Assembly: GCF_047663525.1 (NCBI RefSeq)
Contig: NC_092602.1
Coordinates: 9,297,501-9,361,500 of the forward strand
Direction: 5' to 3'
Source: Anas platyrhynchos
Taxonomy: Eukaryota > Chordata > Aves > Anseriformes > Anatidae
Length of the DNA: 64,000 nt
Shown: positions 41,201 to 52,128 of the stretch, piece by piece
Layout: each line of letters starts with the position of its first letter
Position numbering within the stretch: position 1 is the first letter of the stretch
Made by a program: the position numbers and the translations under genes
The notes under the pieces: generated by a model
What the model saw: the letters and a program-made list of their open reading frames with translations, nothing else
Database searches by the model: none
What the model was told of the DNA's origin: nothing

Positions 41201-42615
41201 GCTCTTACTTTCTGTGTAAGTAATACTGGGAAGTATACTGGGCTTCACCCAGTGTCATGGTTTAACCTGGCCGGCAGCTAAACACCACACAGCTGTTCGC
41301 TCACCCTCCCCCCTCCCTGTCTGGCATGGGGGAGAGAAATGTGAAAATGAAGCTCGTGAGTTGCGATAAAGACAGTTTCTTAAGACAGGAAAATAATAAT
41401 AACAATAATGATTGTATTAGTACTACTACTAGTAATGTGTACAAACTAGTGATGCACAATGCAATTGCTCACCAGCTGCTGACCGATGCCCAGCCGAACC
41501 CCGAGCAGTCTGGCCCCCCCCCGGCTAGCCACCCCTATCTATTGTTCAGCATGCCCCCAGATGGCATGGAATACCCCTTTGACCAGTTTGGGTCAGCTGT
41601 CCTCGGTCTGTCCCTTCCCAGCTCCTGCTGCACCCCCAGCCTGCCCTCTGGCAGGACAGTGCAAGAAGCTGAGACGTCCTTGGCTTGGTGTAAGCACTGC
41701 TCTGCAACAATTAAAACATCGGGGTGTCATCAGCATTCTTCTCACCCGATGCCAAAACATAGCATTCTACCAGGTATTAGGAAGAAAATTAACTCTGTCC
41801 TAACTGAAACCAGGACACCCAGACATCACCTCAGGCCTTATCACAGCAGTGGCCTGAGCTGTATCTTTGCTGTGAGGACTCTGGCTCTCCAGCAACATGG
41901 CCAAGCCCTCACCTGCCCTGTGCTGTGCCTCTGCTGACACCTCGCTGCATCCCTTGTGGGCTCGGCCAAGCGTGGGGCACTGGGAGCAGAAGGGACTCGT
42001 GTGGGTGGCACTGCATCAGGCCGCTGCTCTCCCCTGCTGTCACGAGGAGGAGCGTGACAGGAGGCCGAAAGCTCCTCCATGGCCTGGCAGAATACTAGGT
42101 AGAAGACTGCCGTGTCTTTCAGCCTTTGGGCTGCAAGGAGGTGCAGAGCAGGCTGTTATAGTGGGGCAAATCCATCAGTAAAATCCTTCTGCTAGCGACC
42201 AGTCCCGGTCTGTGAGCAGGGAGGCTGTGTTAGAGCCGTGCTATTTCAGCGGGGGCTGCTCCAGCAGGGCTGTGTCCCCTCTGCTCTGCTTCAGACAAGC
42301 ACCACAAGAAGCTGAGGAGGCAGCGCACCGTGCAGGACGCTTCGGATCCCTGCCACAGGCACGCAGAGGACAGCGCGAGGCAGCCCACAGGCGGGGAAGC
42401 TGTCAGTGCCAGTGTTGGCAGCACGGCAGAGTACAGCGTGAGTGGGGTGCCGGGCAGAGACAGCCACTGCTGGGTCCTGCAGCAGTGCAGGGGTTGGTGA
42501 CGGAGCCCTGGGGCCAGGGATGGGGCTGCTGATGGTAACTGAGGCTGTTTTTTGTTCACAGCTCCTCACTTTCCCGGGAAGGAACACCGCTGCAGAGGAC
42601 TGGGGACAACGATGA
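38207..42615 (+). CDS. Two-V-domain Ig-superfamily membrane receptor, copy A, 6 exons, 342 aa
   Basis: Not a gene I recognise. Exons are 38207-38252 (signal peptide MALALALLPLLLLPWG), 39049-39402 (V1), 39736-40092 (V2), 41141-41215 (membrane segment), 42295-42437 and 42562-42615 (tail); all GT-AG, with phase 1 joins except the last (phase 0), as usual for Ig genes. V1 has Cys40 and Cys114 in DTGPYHC, Trp57 and an extra Cys78. V2 has Cys158 and Cys232 in DSGWYQC and Trp173. N-glycosylation motifs are many (NIS, NAS, NDT, NTS). The membrane segment is about residues 256-277 with no charge, followed by the basic stop KHHKKLRRQR. The tail of about 65 residues has one Tyr (324) in AEYSLL, a Yxx-phi or weak ITIM-like motif. 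Neither V domain has a J-like FGxG strand. ATTAAA (42760-42765) and AATAAA (43045-43050) follow. It is probably a leukocyte surface receptor. Confidence 0.85.
41253..41817 (+). mobile_element. Solo LTR of an ERVL-type retrovirus in intron 4 of receptor copy A (fossil)
   Basis: This 565-bp LTR starts TGTCATGGTTTAACC and ends ACCAGGACA, flanked by the 5-bp direct repeat CCCAG (41248-41252 and 41818-41822). A 5-bp duplication and the sequence type fit the abundant bird ERVL LTRs. No internal viral sequence remains. It lies in the sense direction within intron 4 and should be removed by splicing. The empty site is preserved in copy C at 55084-55088. Confidence 0.88.
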
Positions 42616-43944
42616 CAGTCCAGGAAGGCCCAGTGGGACATGGGGAGCTGTGCTGGGCTTTCTGTACTCATGGCACTGTGAATAGTTCCCCTCCACTGCG
42701 TATCATGCAAAGGTCCCTAGCAAAGCCTTCTCTCCCTTGATGGTTGTTTTTTGTATTCAATTAAAGCCTCTCGAGGACAGACTGTGTACATTCAGTCTCT
42801 GCTCTACCTGGCTGTTCTGGCTGCCTGTGGAGCTGGCTTTCAGCTGCTCTGTGTCCAGCCTGGCTCAGCCCAACCCTTGTACCATCCTCTGGGGCTGATG
42901 CTACCCACCAGGCACAGCCACATCCTCCTCCCGTGGAGGAAAAGCCTGGCAGCTCTGCAGGTTGAAGTAAGGCCTGCATGGGGACTCCTCTAACCCAGGG
43001 CAGCAGAGAGGTGCTGATGTCTCTGTTCCTGTCGCTGTCCTATCAATAAAATGCTCCAACACTGCACAGCCTCAGGGGAAGCACAGACAGCAAATCCCTG
43101 CCCAGCCCTGAGCAGCAGGGCCAGTGCGTTTCAGCCTCCTCGTGGGGTTGTACGACCACGGCAGCTGCGTGCCACAGCCCAGACACACGGGGCCATGCAG
43201 TCCCACCAGGCACAACCCAAACCTTGCTGCCTCCTTTGCTGCGAGCATGCAGCCCGCTCCCAGCCGATGGCATTATGGTGGCTCTGAGGAGCCTCAGCCA
43301 CCACCTTTTGCTCTTGTTTTGCTCTCACTGCTCCCTGGGGAGGCTGCATCACAGTAAATTGGTCCAGGTTGCGTAGGAGGAAGTGTTTGCTTTTGTTAGA
43401 CCAGCTGATAGAGAAGACGAAACATAGCTGAGCCGTTGGGCACGTGAGCCAAGAGATGACCACAGCAGGGGGGCTGTGTTCCAAGGCACCGGGAGAGTTT
43501 GCGCACCTCCACTTGGTATTTCTGCTCTCAGGGTGGTGATAGAGTCCAATGTGGGTTGGGAGAGTCCCTGGAGCAAGCGGAACAGGCATGGAGAGCATGT
43601 CTCTGTGATTAAAAGTGATTCTTATGTGGAGGAAGTTGCCCCCTCGCCCCAGCCTGGGTGTTCACGCTCTGCCCTGCCCCAGGGGCTCAGCCTCACGCCA
43701 GGGCAGCTCGGTGGGAAGGCACGGGGAGCACTTTGCCCCCTGCCCCACAGGGGCTGTGTCCTCCAGCGGGTGGGCTCCTCTCCTGCCTCCGAGCACAGCA
43801 GTTAATGGTCCTGGGGGGCTGCCTTGGGCAGCCGAGAGGCTGGGGGCAACCCCGTGCCGTTGCCTTGAGCAGACCCCAGCATGACGGGCACCTGAGGCCT
43901 CCCCGTACCCTGGGCTTGGTCCCAAACGGACGTGACCTGGTGGG

Positions 43945-46132
43945 GAGCAGTAAAACCACTGTATTGGACTTTCGGAGGGCTGACTTTGGGCTGCTCAGGA
44001 CACTAGTTGGTGGAGTCCCTTGGGTTGCGGTTCTGAAGGGCAGAGGGGTCCAGGAAGGCTGGGCGCTCTTCAAGAGGGAAATCTTAATGGCGCAGGAGCG
44101 GTCTGTTCCCATGTGCCCAAAGACGAGCCAGCGGGGAAGAAGACCAGCCTGGCTCAACAGAGAACTGTGGCTTGAGCTTAGGAGAAAAAAGAGGATTTAT
44201 AATCTTTGGAAAATTGGGCAGGCCACTAGGGAGGACTATAAGGATGTAGCGAGGCTGTGCAGGGACAAAATTAGGAAGGCCAAAGCTCATCTGGAGCTCA
44301 ATCTGGCTACTGCTGTTAAAGATAACAAAAAACGTTTTTATAAATACATCAACACAAAAAGGAGGACTAAGGAGAAACTCCATCCTTTACTGGATGTGGG
44401 GGGAAACTTAGTTACAAGAGATGAGGAAAAGGCGGAGGTGCTCAATGCCTTCTTTGCCTCAGTCTTTAGCGGCAAAACCAGTTGTTCTCTGGATACCCAG
44501 TACCCTGAGCTGGTGGAAGGGGATGGGGAGCAGGATGTGGCCCTCACTATCCACGAAGAACTGGTTGATGACCTGCTACGGCACTTGGATGTGCACAAAT
44601 CGATGGGGCCGGATGGGATCCACCCAAGGGTACTGAGAGAACTGGCAGAGGAGCTGGCCAAGCCACTATCCATCATTTATCAGCAGTCCTGGCTACCGGG
44701 GGAGGTCCCAGTTGACTGGCGGCTAGCAAATGTGATGCCCATCTACAAGAAGGGCCGGAGGGCAGACCTGGGGAACTATTGGCCTGTCAGTTTGACCTCA
44801 GTATCAGCGAAGCTCATGGAGCAGATCCTCTTGAGAGTCATCATGCGGCACTTGCAGGGCAAGCAGGCGATCAGGCCCAGTCAGCATGGGTTTATGGAAG
44901 GCAGATCCTGCTTGACGAACCTGATCTCCTTCTACAACAAAGTGACGCACTTTGTGGATGAGGGAAAGACTGTGGATGTGGTCTACCTTGACTTCAGCAA
45001 GGCATTTGACACCGTCTCCCACAGCATTCTCCTCAAGAAACTGGCTGCTCTTGGCTTGGACTGGCGCACACTTCGTTGGGTTAGAAACTGGCTGGATAGC
45101 CGGGCCCAAAGAGTCGTGGTAAATGGAGTCAAGTCCAGTTGGAGGCCAGTCACTAGTGGCGTCCCCCAGGGCTTGGTGCTGGGGCCAGTCCTCTTTAATA
45201 TCTCCATCAATGATCTGGATGAGGGCATTGAGTGCACCCTCAGTAAGTTTGCAGATGACACCAAGCTATGCGCATGTGTCGATCTGCTCGAGGGTAGGAA
45301 GGTTCTGCAGGAGGATCTGGATAGGCTGCACCGATGGGCTGAGGTCGACTGCATGAAGTTCAACAAGGCCAAGTGCCGGATCCTGCACCTGGGGCGCAAT
45401 AACCCCAAGCAGAGCTACAGGCTGGGAGATGAGTGGTTGGAGAGCTGCCAGGCAGAGAAGGACCTGGGAGTGATGGTTGATAGTCGGCTGAATATGAGCC
45501 AGCAGTGTGCTCAGGTGGCCAAGAAGGCCAACGGCATCCTGGCTTGTATCAGAAACAGTGTGACCAGCAGGGCTAGGGAGGTGATCGTCCCCCTGTACTC
45601 GGCTCTGGTGAGGCCACACCTCGAGTACTGTGTTCAGTTTTGGGCCTCTCGCTACAAGAAGGACATGGAGGTGCTTGAGCGGGTCCAAAGAAGGGCGACG
45701 AAGCTGGTGAGGGGCCTGGAGAACAAGTCCTACGAGGAGCGGCTGAGGGAGCTGGGCTTGTTCAGCCTGGAGAAGAGGAGGCTCAGGGGCGACCTTATTG
45801 CTCTCTACAGGTACCTTAAAGGAGGCTGTAGTGAGGTGGGGGTTGGCCTGTTCTCCCACGTGCCTGGTGACAGGACGAGGGGGAATGGGCTTAAGCTGCG
45901 CCAGGGGAGTTTTAGGTTAGATGTTAGGAAGAACTTCTTTACCGACAGGGTTGTTAGACACTGGAACAGGCTGCCCAGGGAGGTGGTGGAGTCACCATCC
46001 CTGGAAGTCTTCAAAAGACGTTTAGATGTAGAGCTTAGGGATATGGTTTAGTGGGGACTGTTAGCGTTAGGTCAGAGGTTGGACTCGATGATCTTGAGGT
46101 CTCTTCCAACCTAGAAATTCTGTGATTCTGTG
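43945..46132 (+). mobile_element. CR1 LINE, 5'-truncated, with open reverse-transcriptase frame
   Basis: This is a non-LTR retrotransposon that copies itself by target-primed reverse transcription. The 2188-bp insert is absent from units A and C, where GACCTGGTGGG runs straight into ACAAAGCCACG. It ends in two copies of ATTCTGTG (46117-46132), the CR1 3' hallmark, and has no clear target-site duplication, which is usual for CR1. The ORF2 frame is open from the 5' break to the stop at 46051 (about 700 codons). It covers the segment between endonuclease and RT, then the RT with [15 protein letters not shown] and the catalytic FADDTKL, then the C-terminal domain with [12 protein letters not shown] and the ending [11 protein letters not shown]. 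The endonuclease domain is lost by 5' truncation. NYWPVSL and GVPQGLVLG differ from the usual CR1 NYRPVSL and GVPQGSVLG, so activity is doubtful even apart from truncation. This is a young insertion. Confidence 0.95.
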
Positions 46133-46296
46133 ACAAAGCCACGCCGAGGGACAGCCCATGCTGAGGGCTGTTGGCGGAGCTGTTTCACACTGTCCTGCGC
46201 GTAGCGTGCGGGCAGCTCCTCCCTGCGAGGTGGGAGGCCGGGTGCTGCTCACAGGCCTCCTCCTGTCTTGTCTGCTGGAGTGTGCCCGGGCTGGGC

Positions 46297-49200
46297 ATGG
46301 CGCTCGCCCTCGCCCTCCTGCCGCTGCTGCTCCTGCCCTGGGGTAAGTGCCTGCTCTGTCCCCTCGCCCTGCTGGGAGGCACTGGGACTGAACCGCCTCA
46401 GTCCCACCCTGGTTTGAGATTTTTTGGGTGGGTGTGCTTGGGAAGCCTTACTCCCTCGTGCTGCTTGTTGTCCCCAGTCACACTTGGCCTCCCCAGAGAC
46501 CCTTGAAATTGAGGGAATCGATCAAACAGCTCCCGATGTCTTCTGCAAAAGTGCCTGGGTGCTGAACTGGAGCCAGAAATACTAGCTCAGAGGCACGGTG
46601 TAAGGAACCTGAGTGCATCTGTTTGTTGATCAAGATATAATGTGCTGATAGCTAAAAATAATAAGCCTGCTAGGTTTTGACAGTTGCTGGTGTGAAGCCT
46701 TCGCTGCCGCTTCCCCATCACGTATTTCAGTTGATGAGATCTTACCTTCTGCAGGGTACTGGGAGTACTGGGGACTCCTGTGGCTTTAGGGGCCGCCGGG
46801 CGTGCAGATGAGCCCCGGGCTTCCTGCGGCTCTGTCTGGAGCTAGGGACAGGTTTAGGGAGGGAGAAGTTGGTTGGGGCATCCTTGTGCCCCCCCAAAGA
46901 GATGGAAGTGGTGGGGCAGCTGTCAGGCCCTCGCCTGGGGCGTTTGCTCTGTGCTCAATACCTGAAGGCAGCGCAGTGCTGCAGGATGGAGCCAGTGAGC
47001 CTGCTGCTTGCCTGGGAGCAGGAGTCAGGGCTCTCCTCCAGCTCTCGCTTTCAGGTGCGGGGACTCTTGGACGTCCTCAGAGTCAAGTGGTTCTCGTGAC
47101 CGAAGGGGAGCCTGTGGTGATGGAGTGTCCTTTCCGCAAGCACAACGGCAGTGGTCATTCCTTCCATGAGTTCATCTGGAGCCATAGGAACATCTCAAAA
47201 AGGATTCTCCAGTTTAGGATGACGCGGCCCAATGCCTCCTGTGTGCATCGCAGCGAAGGTCACTTCAGTGGCACTGTGGATTTTGCAAGGAGCGTGAGCT
47301 TTCTCAACATCTCAGAGGTGCTTATGAACGACACTGGCCCTTACCACTGCTATGTGAAGATATGGAGCAGCAACCCGACCGAAAAGGTGACTCACCTGCT
47401 CGTTAGAGGTGAGTCCGTCTCTCCTGCTTTCCCCTTTCTGTCCCTCCAGCATTCCACCTGCGCATCCCTGAGCAAGCGTAGCCCTCTCTTGTCATTGAGT
47501 GGCTTCCCCAGGCCTTTGGGAAGTGTTGGACAGAGCTCAGGCAAGGGACCTGGCCCTGTGGTGGGAAAGGGAGAATGGTTTGCATTGCAGCACCTGGCCT
47601 TACAGAGCTCTGTTTTACGTTCCCACTGGCTTGTGCAGCGCCAACAACTTTTGTGGGCACGGTGCTTTGCCCGAGCTGGCGGTATGCAGGCATCAAAGCA
47701 GCTCTGACATGAGCACCCACGTGAACCTCTCTTCTTTGCAGGTCGGCAGCCATGGGCAGCCTCTGGGGGCCTCAGCTTCTCTGTACCTCCAGGAGGCAAA
47801 GTCACCTTGGACTGTGACTTCCCTGCCAAGCTGCCCGGCAGCTTCACCTACCTCTTTTGGCTGCACGAGCAAGACCAGAGCCCACCCCGACTCGTGGCAT
47901 GGACAAACACATCCAGTTTCCAGAACAACAGCGGCAGCACTGGAAGTCGTTTCCAGAGCGTATTTGACCTGGAAAATCACCGGAGCCATCTCAACATTAC
48001 CGGGCTGGAAGAGAAGGACAGCGGCTGGTACCAGTGTGAGGGCCTGGGAGAGCTTTCAGGCTGGCAGAGAGGGACGAGAACCCACCTCGCTGTGCGAGGT
48101 GAGCTTGTTTTCTGGGATCTTGTGTGCAAGTGAAATCCTTCTGCTCTGCTAAGGCTTTGTATTTCACAGTCAGTCTAACACACGGGCTAGATCTGTTCAG
48201 GGCTTGATGACAGGGTGCGTGTGACACTCCTCAGCTGGGACACATCCCAACGTGCGGGGTGCCTCTCGTTCGCCTTGCGCTGCCCTGCAGAGCGTGGGGA
48301 GTGCAGGCAGGCAGCAGCTGGAGCTGTGTCTGCAGCACGCTCCTACCTGCAACGGGCTGAGAGGGCGGGCTGCCCAGAGTGTGAGCTGCTGTTGTGCTGC
48401 AACGGTAAAGCTTTGCAGAGTCACAGAACATGAAAGTGAGATGCACGGATAAATTTAAAGTGTCTACAAAACCACAGAACGTCATCTGTGAAGAGACACG
48501 GGTTACGTGCCCCTTGCTGCGGGGGGGTTATCTGGAAAAGATACTGGTTGCCTTGATGGTTCAAGGTTCAGGAACCAATTTCATTTCTACCTAACGATGA
48601 CATGGATTTTTAATGCATTTACATTAATGTGCACAAGTACCTTTATCCAGGGCAACTCAGTAACAAATCCCAGCAGAATTGTTTGTTGTGTTTGCAGCCT
48701 GGCCAATTAATCCAGAACACAGTTAGTTGCAATTTTGCAGTAATTTGGACTCACCATGACTCAACTGGGAAATACCAGATGTGAGGATGAAGCAGGCCCC
48801 TGTTCTGAAGTGTAGGACATGCCGTGTCCCCGCTGATTTGGTGCCCAAAAGATGTGATTCATATTTGAGGAGAAGCTCTTAAAATTTGTGCTGGTTCTTG
48901 TGTTCCCGTTCCCTCATCCTCACACCAGGGGCAGGCACCCTGTGTTTGATCATGCCCATGATGGGCCTCCTCACTGCCGTTAGCCTTTTTTCACAGCTTT
49001 TCCTCAACGTCTTACCCACGGCCCCCAGCTGCAGAGGTCGGAGCCTTCCACGTTTTCACTGAAAGCACCAACCCGCTGGCATGTTTGCGCGTCCCAGTGT
49101 ACATGACAATATGAACTAGGAGTACAAGGCTCTGTTCTCCTTTCTAGGCTCCTCGGCTGTCCTGCTGGTTGTTTTGGGGAGTGTTGCGTTTGTCGTCATG

Positions 49201-50652
49201 GCTCTGTGCTCTTACTTTCTGTGTAAGTAATACTGGGAAGTATACTGGGCTTCACCCAGTGTCATGGTTTAACCTGGCCGGCAGCTAAACACCACACAGC
49301 TGTTCGCTCACCCTCCCCCCTCCCTGTCTGGCATGGGGGAGAGAAATGTGAAAGTGAAGCTCGTGAGTTGCGATAAAGACAGTTTCTTAAGACAGGAAAA
49401 TCATAATAACGATAATGATTATAATAGTACTACTACTAGTAATGTGTACAAACTAGTGATGCACAATGCAATTGCTCACCAGCCGCTGACCGATGCCCAG
49501 CCGAACCCCGAGCAGTCTGGCCCCCCCCCGGCTAGCCACCCCTATCTATTGTTCAGCATGACCCCAGATGGCATGGAATACCCCTTTGACCAGTTTGGGT
49601 CAGCTGTCCTCGGTCTGTCCCTTCCCAGCTCCTGCTGCACCCCCAGCCTGCCCTCTGGCAGGACAGTGCAAGAAGCTGAGACATCCTTGGCTTGGTGTAA
49701 GCACTGCTCTGCAACAATTAAAACATCGGGGTGTCATCAGCACTCTTCTCACCCTAACCCAAAACACAGCATTCCACCAGCTATTAGGAAGAAAATTAAC
49801 TCTGTCCTAACTGAAACCAGGACATCCAGATATCACCTCAGGCCTTATCGCAGCAGTGACCTGAGCTGTATCCTGCCTTGCTGTGAGGACTCTGGCTCTC
49901 CAGCAACATGGCCAGGCCCTCACCTGCCCTGCGCTGCGTCCTCTGCTGACACCTCGCTGCATCCCTTGTGGGCTCGGCCAAGCGTGGGTCACCTGGACCA
50001 GAAGGGACTCATGTGGGTGGCACTGCATGAGGCCGCTGCTCTCCCCTGCTGTCACGAGGAGGAGCATGACAGGAGGCCGAAAGCTCCTCCATGGCCTGGT
50101 AGAGTACTAGGTAGAAGACTGCCGTGTCTATCAGCAGTTGGTGTGATACGGGGTTCAGCCTTTGGGCTGCAAGGAGGTGCAGAGCAGGCTGTTATAGTTG
50201 GGCAAATCCATCAGGAAAATCCTTCTGCTAGCGACCAGTCCCGGTCTGTGAGCAGGGAGGCTGTGTTAGAGCCGTGCTATTTCAGCAGGGGCTGCTCCAG
50301 CAGAGCTGTGTCCCCTCTGCTCTGCTTCAGACAAGCACCACAAGAAGCTGAGGAGGCAGCGCACCGTGCAGGACGCTTCGGATCCCTGCCACAGGCCCGC
50401 AGAGGACAGCATGAGGCAGCCCACAGGCGGGGAAGCTGTCAGTGCCAGCGCTGGCAGCACGGCAGAGTACAGCGTGAGTGGGGTGCCGGGCAGAGACAGC
50501 CACTGCTGGGTCCTGCAGCAGTGCAGGGGTTGGTGACGGAGCCCTGGGGCCAGGGATGGGGCTGCTGGGCGGTAACCAAGGCTGTTTTTTGTTCACAGCT
50601 CCTCACTTTCCCGGGAAGGAACACCACTGCAGGGGACTGGGGACAACGATGA
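46297..50652 (+). CDS. Two-V-domain Ig-superfamily membrane receptor, copy B, 6 exons, 342 aa
   Basis: Exons are 46297-46342, 47055-47408, 47742-48098, 49148-49222, 50331-50473 and 50599-50652; splice sites and phases equal those of copy A and no stop interrupts the frame. The signal peptide, membrane segment and tail motif AEYSLL are the same as in A. V1 differs from A mainly in the loop after the first Cys (HNGSGHSFHEF against HNGGGDYLDEF), at SHRNISK, and after the second Cys (KIWSSNP against KIGNSNP). NGS in the first loop adds an N-glycosylation motif. V2 carries HLNITG, another added motif. Part of the cytoplasmic tail (RPAEDSM) matches copy C rather than A. A CR1 ends 165 bp upstream of the ATG, so the promoter may have changed. 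Function unknown; probably a leukocyte receptor paralogue. Confidence 0.84.
49260..49824 (+). mobile_element. Solo ERVL-type LTR in intron 4 of receptor copy B (fossil), orthologous to that in copy A
   Basis: This LTR has the same 565-bp length, ends and insertion point as in copy A, with flanking repeats CCCAG (49255-49259) and TCCAG (49825-49829). It was therefore copied with the gene and is not a second insertion. No internal viral sequence is present. Confidence 0.88.
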
Positions 50653-52128
50653 CAGTTCAGGAAGACCTAGTGGGACACGGGGAGCTGTGCTGCGCTTCCT
50701 GTACTTGTGGTACTGTGAATAGTTCCCCTCCACTGCGTATCATGCAAAGGTCCCTAGCAAAGCCTTCTCTCCCTTGATGGTTGTTTTTTGTATTCAATTA
50801 AAGCCTCTCAAGGACAGACTGTGTACATTCAGTCTCTGCTCTACCTGGCTGTTCTGGCTGCCTGTGGAGCTGGCTTTCAGCTGCTCTGTGTCCAGCCTGG
50901 CTCAGCCCAACCCTTGTACCATCCTCTGGGGCTGATGCTACCCACCAGGCACAGCCACATCCTCCTCCCGTGGTGGAAAAGCCTGGCAGCTCTGCAGGGT
51001 GAAGTAAGGCCTGTATGGGGACTCCTCTAACCCAGGGCAGCAGAGAGGTGCTGATGTCTCTGTTCCTGTCGCTGTCCTATCAATAAAATGCTCCAACACT
51101 GCACAGCCTCAGGGGAAGCACAGACAGCAAATCCCTGCCCAGCCCTGAGCAGCAGGGCCAGTGCGTTTCAGCCTCCTCGTGGGGTTGTACGACCACGGCA
51201 GCTGCGTGCCACAGCCCAGACACACGGGGCCATGCAGTCCCACCAGGCACAACCCAAACCTTGCTGCCTCCTTTGCTGCGAGCATGCAGCCCGCTCCCAG
51301 CCGATGGCATTATGGTGGCTCTGAGGAGCCTCAGCCACCACCTTTTGCTCTTGTTTTGCTCTCACTGCTCCCTGGGGAGGCTGCATCACAGTAAATTGGT
51401 CCAGGTTGCGTAGGAGGAAGTGTTTGCTTTTGTTAGACCAGCTGATAGAGAAGACGAAACATAGCTGAGCCGTTGGGCACGTGAGCCAAGAGATGACCAC
51501 AGCAGGGGGGCTGTGTTCCAAGGCACCGGGAGAGTTTGCGCACCTCCGCTTGGTATTTCTGCTCTCAGGGTGGTGACAGAGCCCAATGTGGGTCGGGAGA
51601 GTCCCTGGAGCAAGCGGAACGGGCATGGAGAGCACGTTCCTGTGATTAAAAGTGATTCTTATGTGGAGGAAGTTGCCCCCTCGCCCCAGCCTGGGTGTTC
51701 ACACTCTGCCCTTGCCCAGGGGCTCAGCCTCACGCCAGGGCAGCTCGGTGGGAAGGCACGGGGAGCACTTTGCCCCCTGCCCCACAGGGGCTGTGTCCTC
51801 CAGCAGGTGGGCTCCTCTCCTGCCTCCGAGCACAGCAGGTAATGGACCTGGGGGGCTGACTTGGGCAGCCGAGAGGCTGGGGGCAACCCCGTGCCGTTGC
51901 TTTGAGCTGACCCCAGCATGACGGGCACCTGCGGCCTCCCCGTGCCCTGGGCTTGGTCCCAAACGGACGTGACCTGGTGGGACAAAGCCACGCTGAGGGC
52001 TGTTGGCGGAGCTGTTTCACACTGTCCTGCGCGTAGCGTGCGGGCAGCTCCTCCCTGCGAGGTGGGAGGCCGGGTGCTGCTCACAGGCCTCCTCCTGTCT
52101 TGTCTGCTGGAGTGTGCCCGGGCTGGGC

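Noticed and set aside
43658-43944. A long open frame that begins in unit B flank and runs on into the CR1 ORF2
   Set aside because: The first 96 codons are duplicated flank DNA also present in units A and C without any CR1. The fusion is a chance of frame at the insertion point; the LINE itself starts at 43945.
49333-50652. An open frame of about 440 codons across intron 4, exon 5 and exon 6 of copy B
   Set aside because: It covers an LTR and intron sequence; only the last parts coincide with receptor exons in frame. The matching interval in copy A is interrupted and copy C lacks the LTR.
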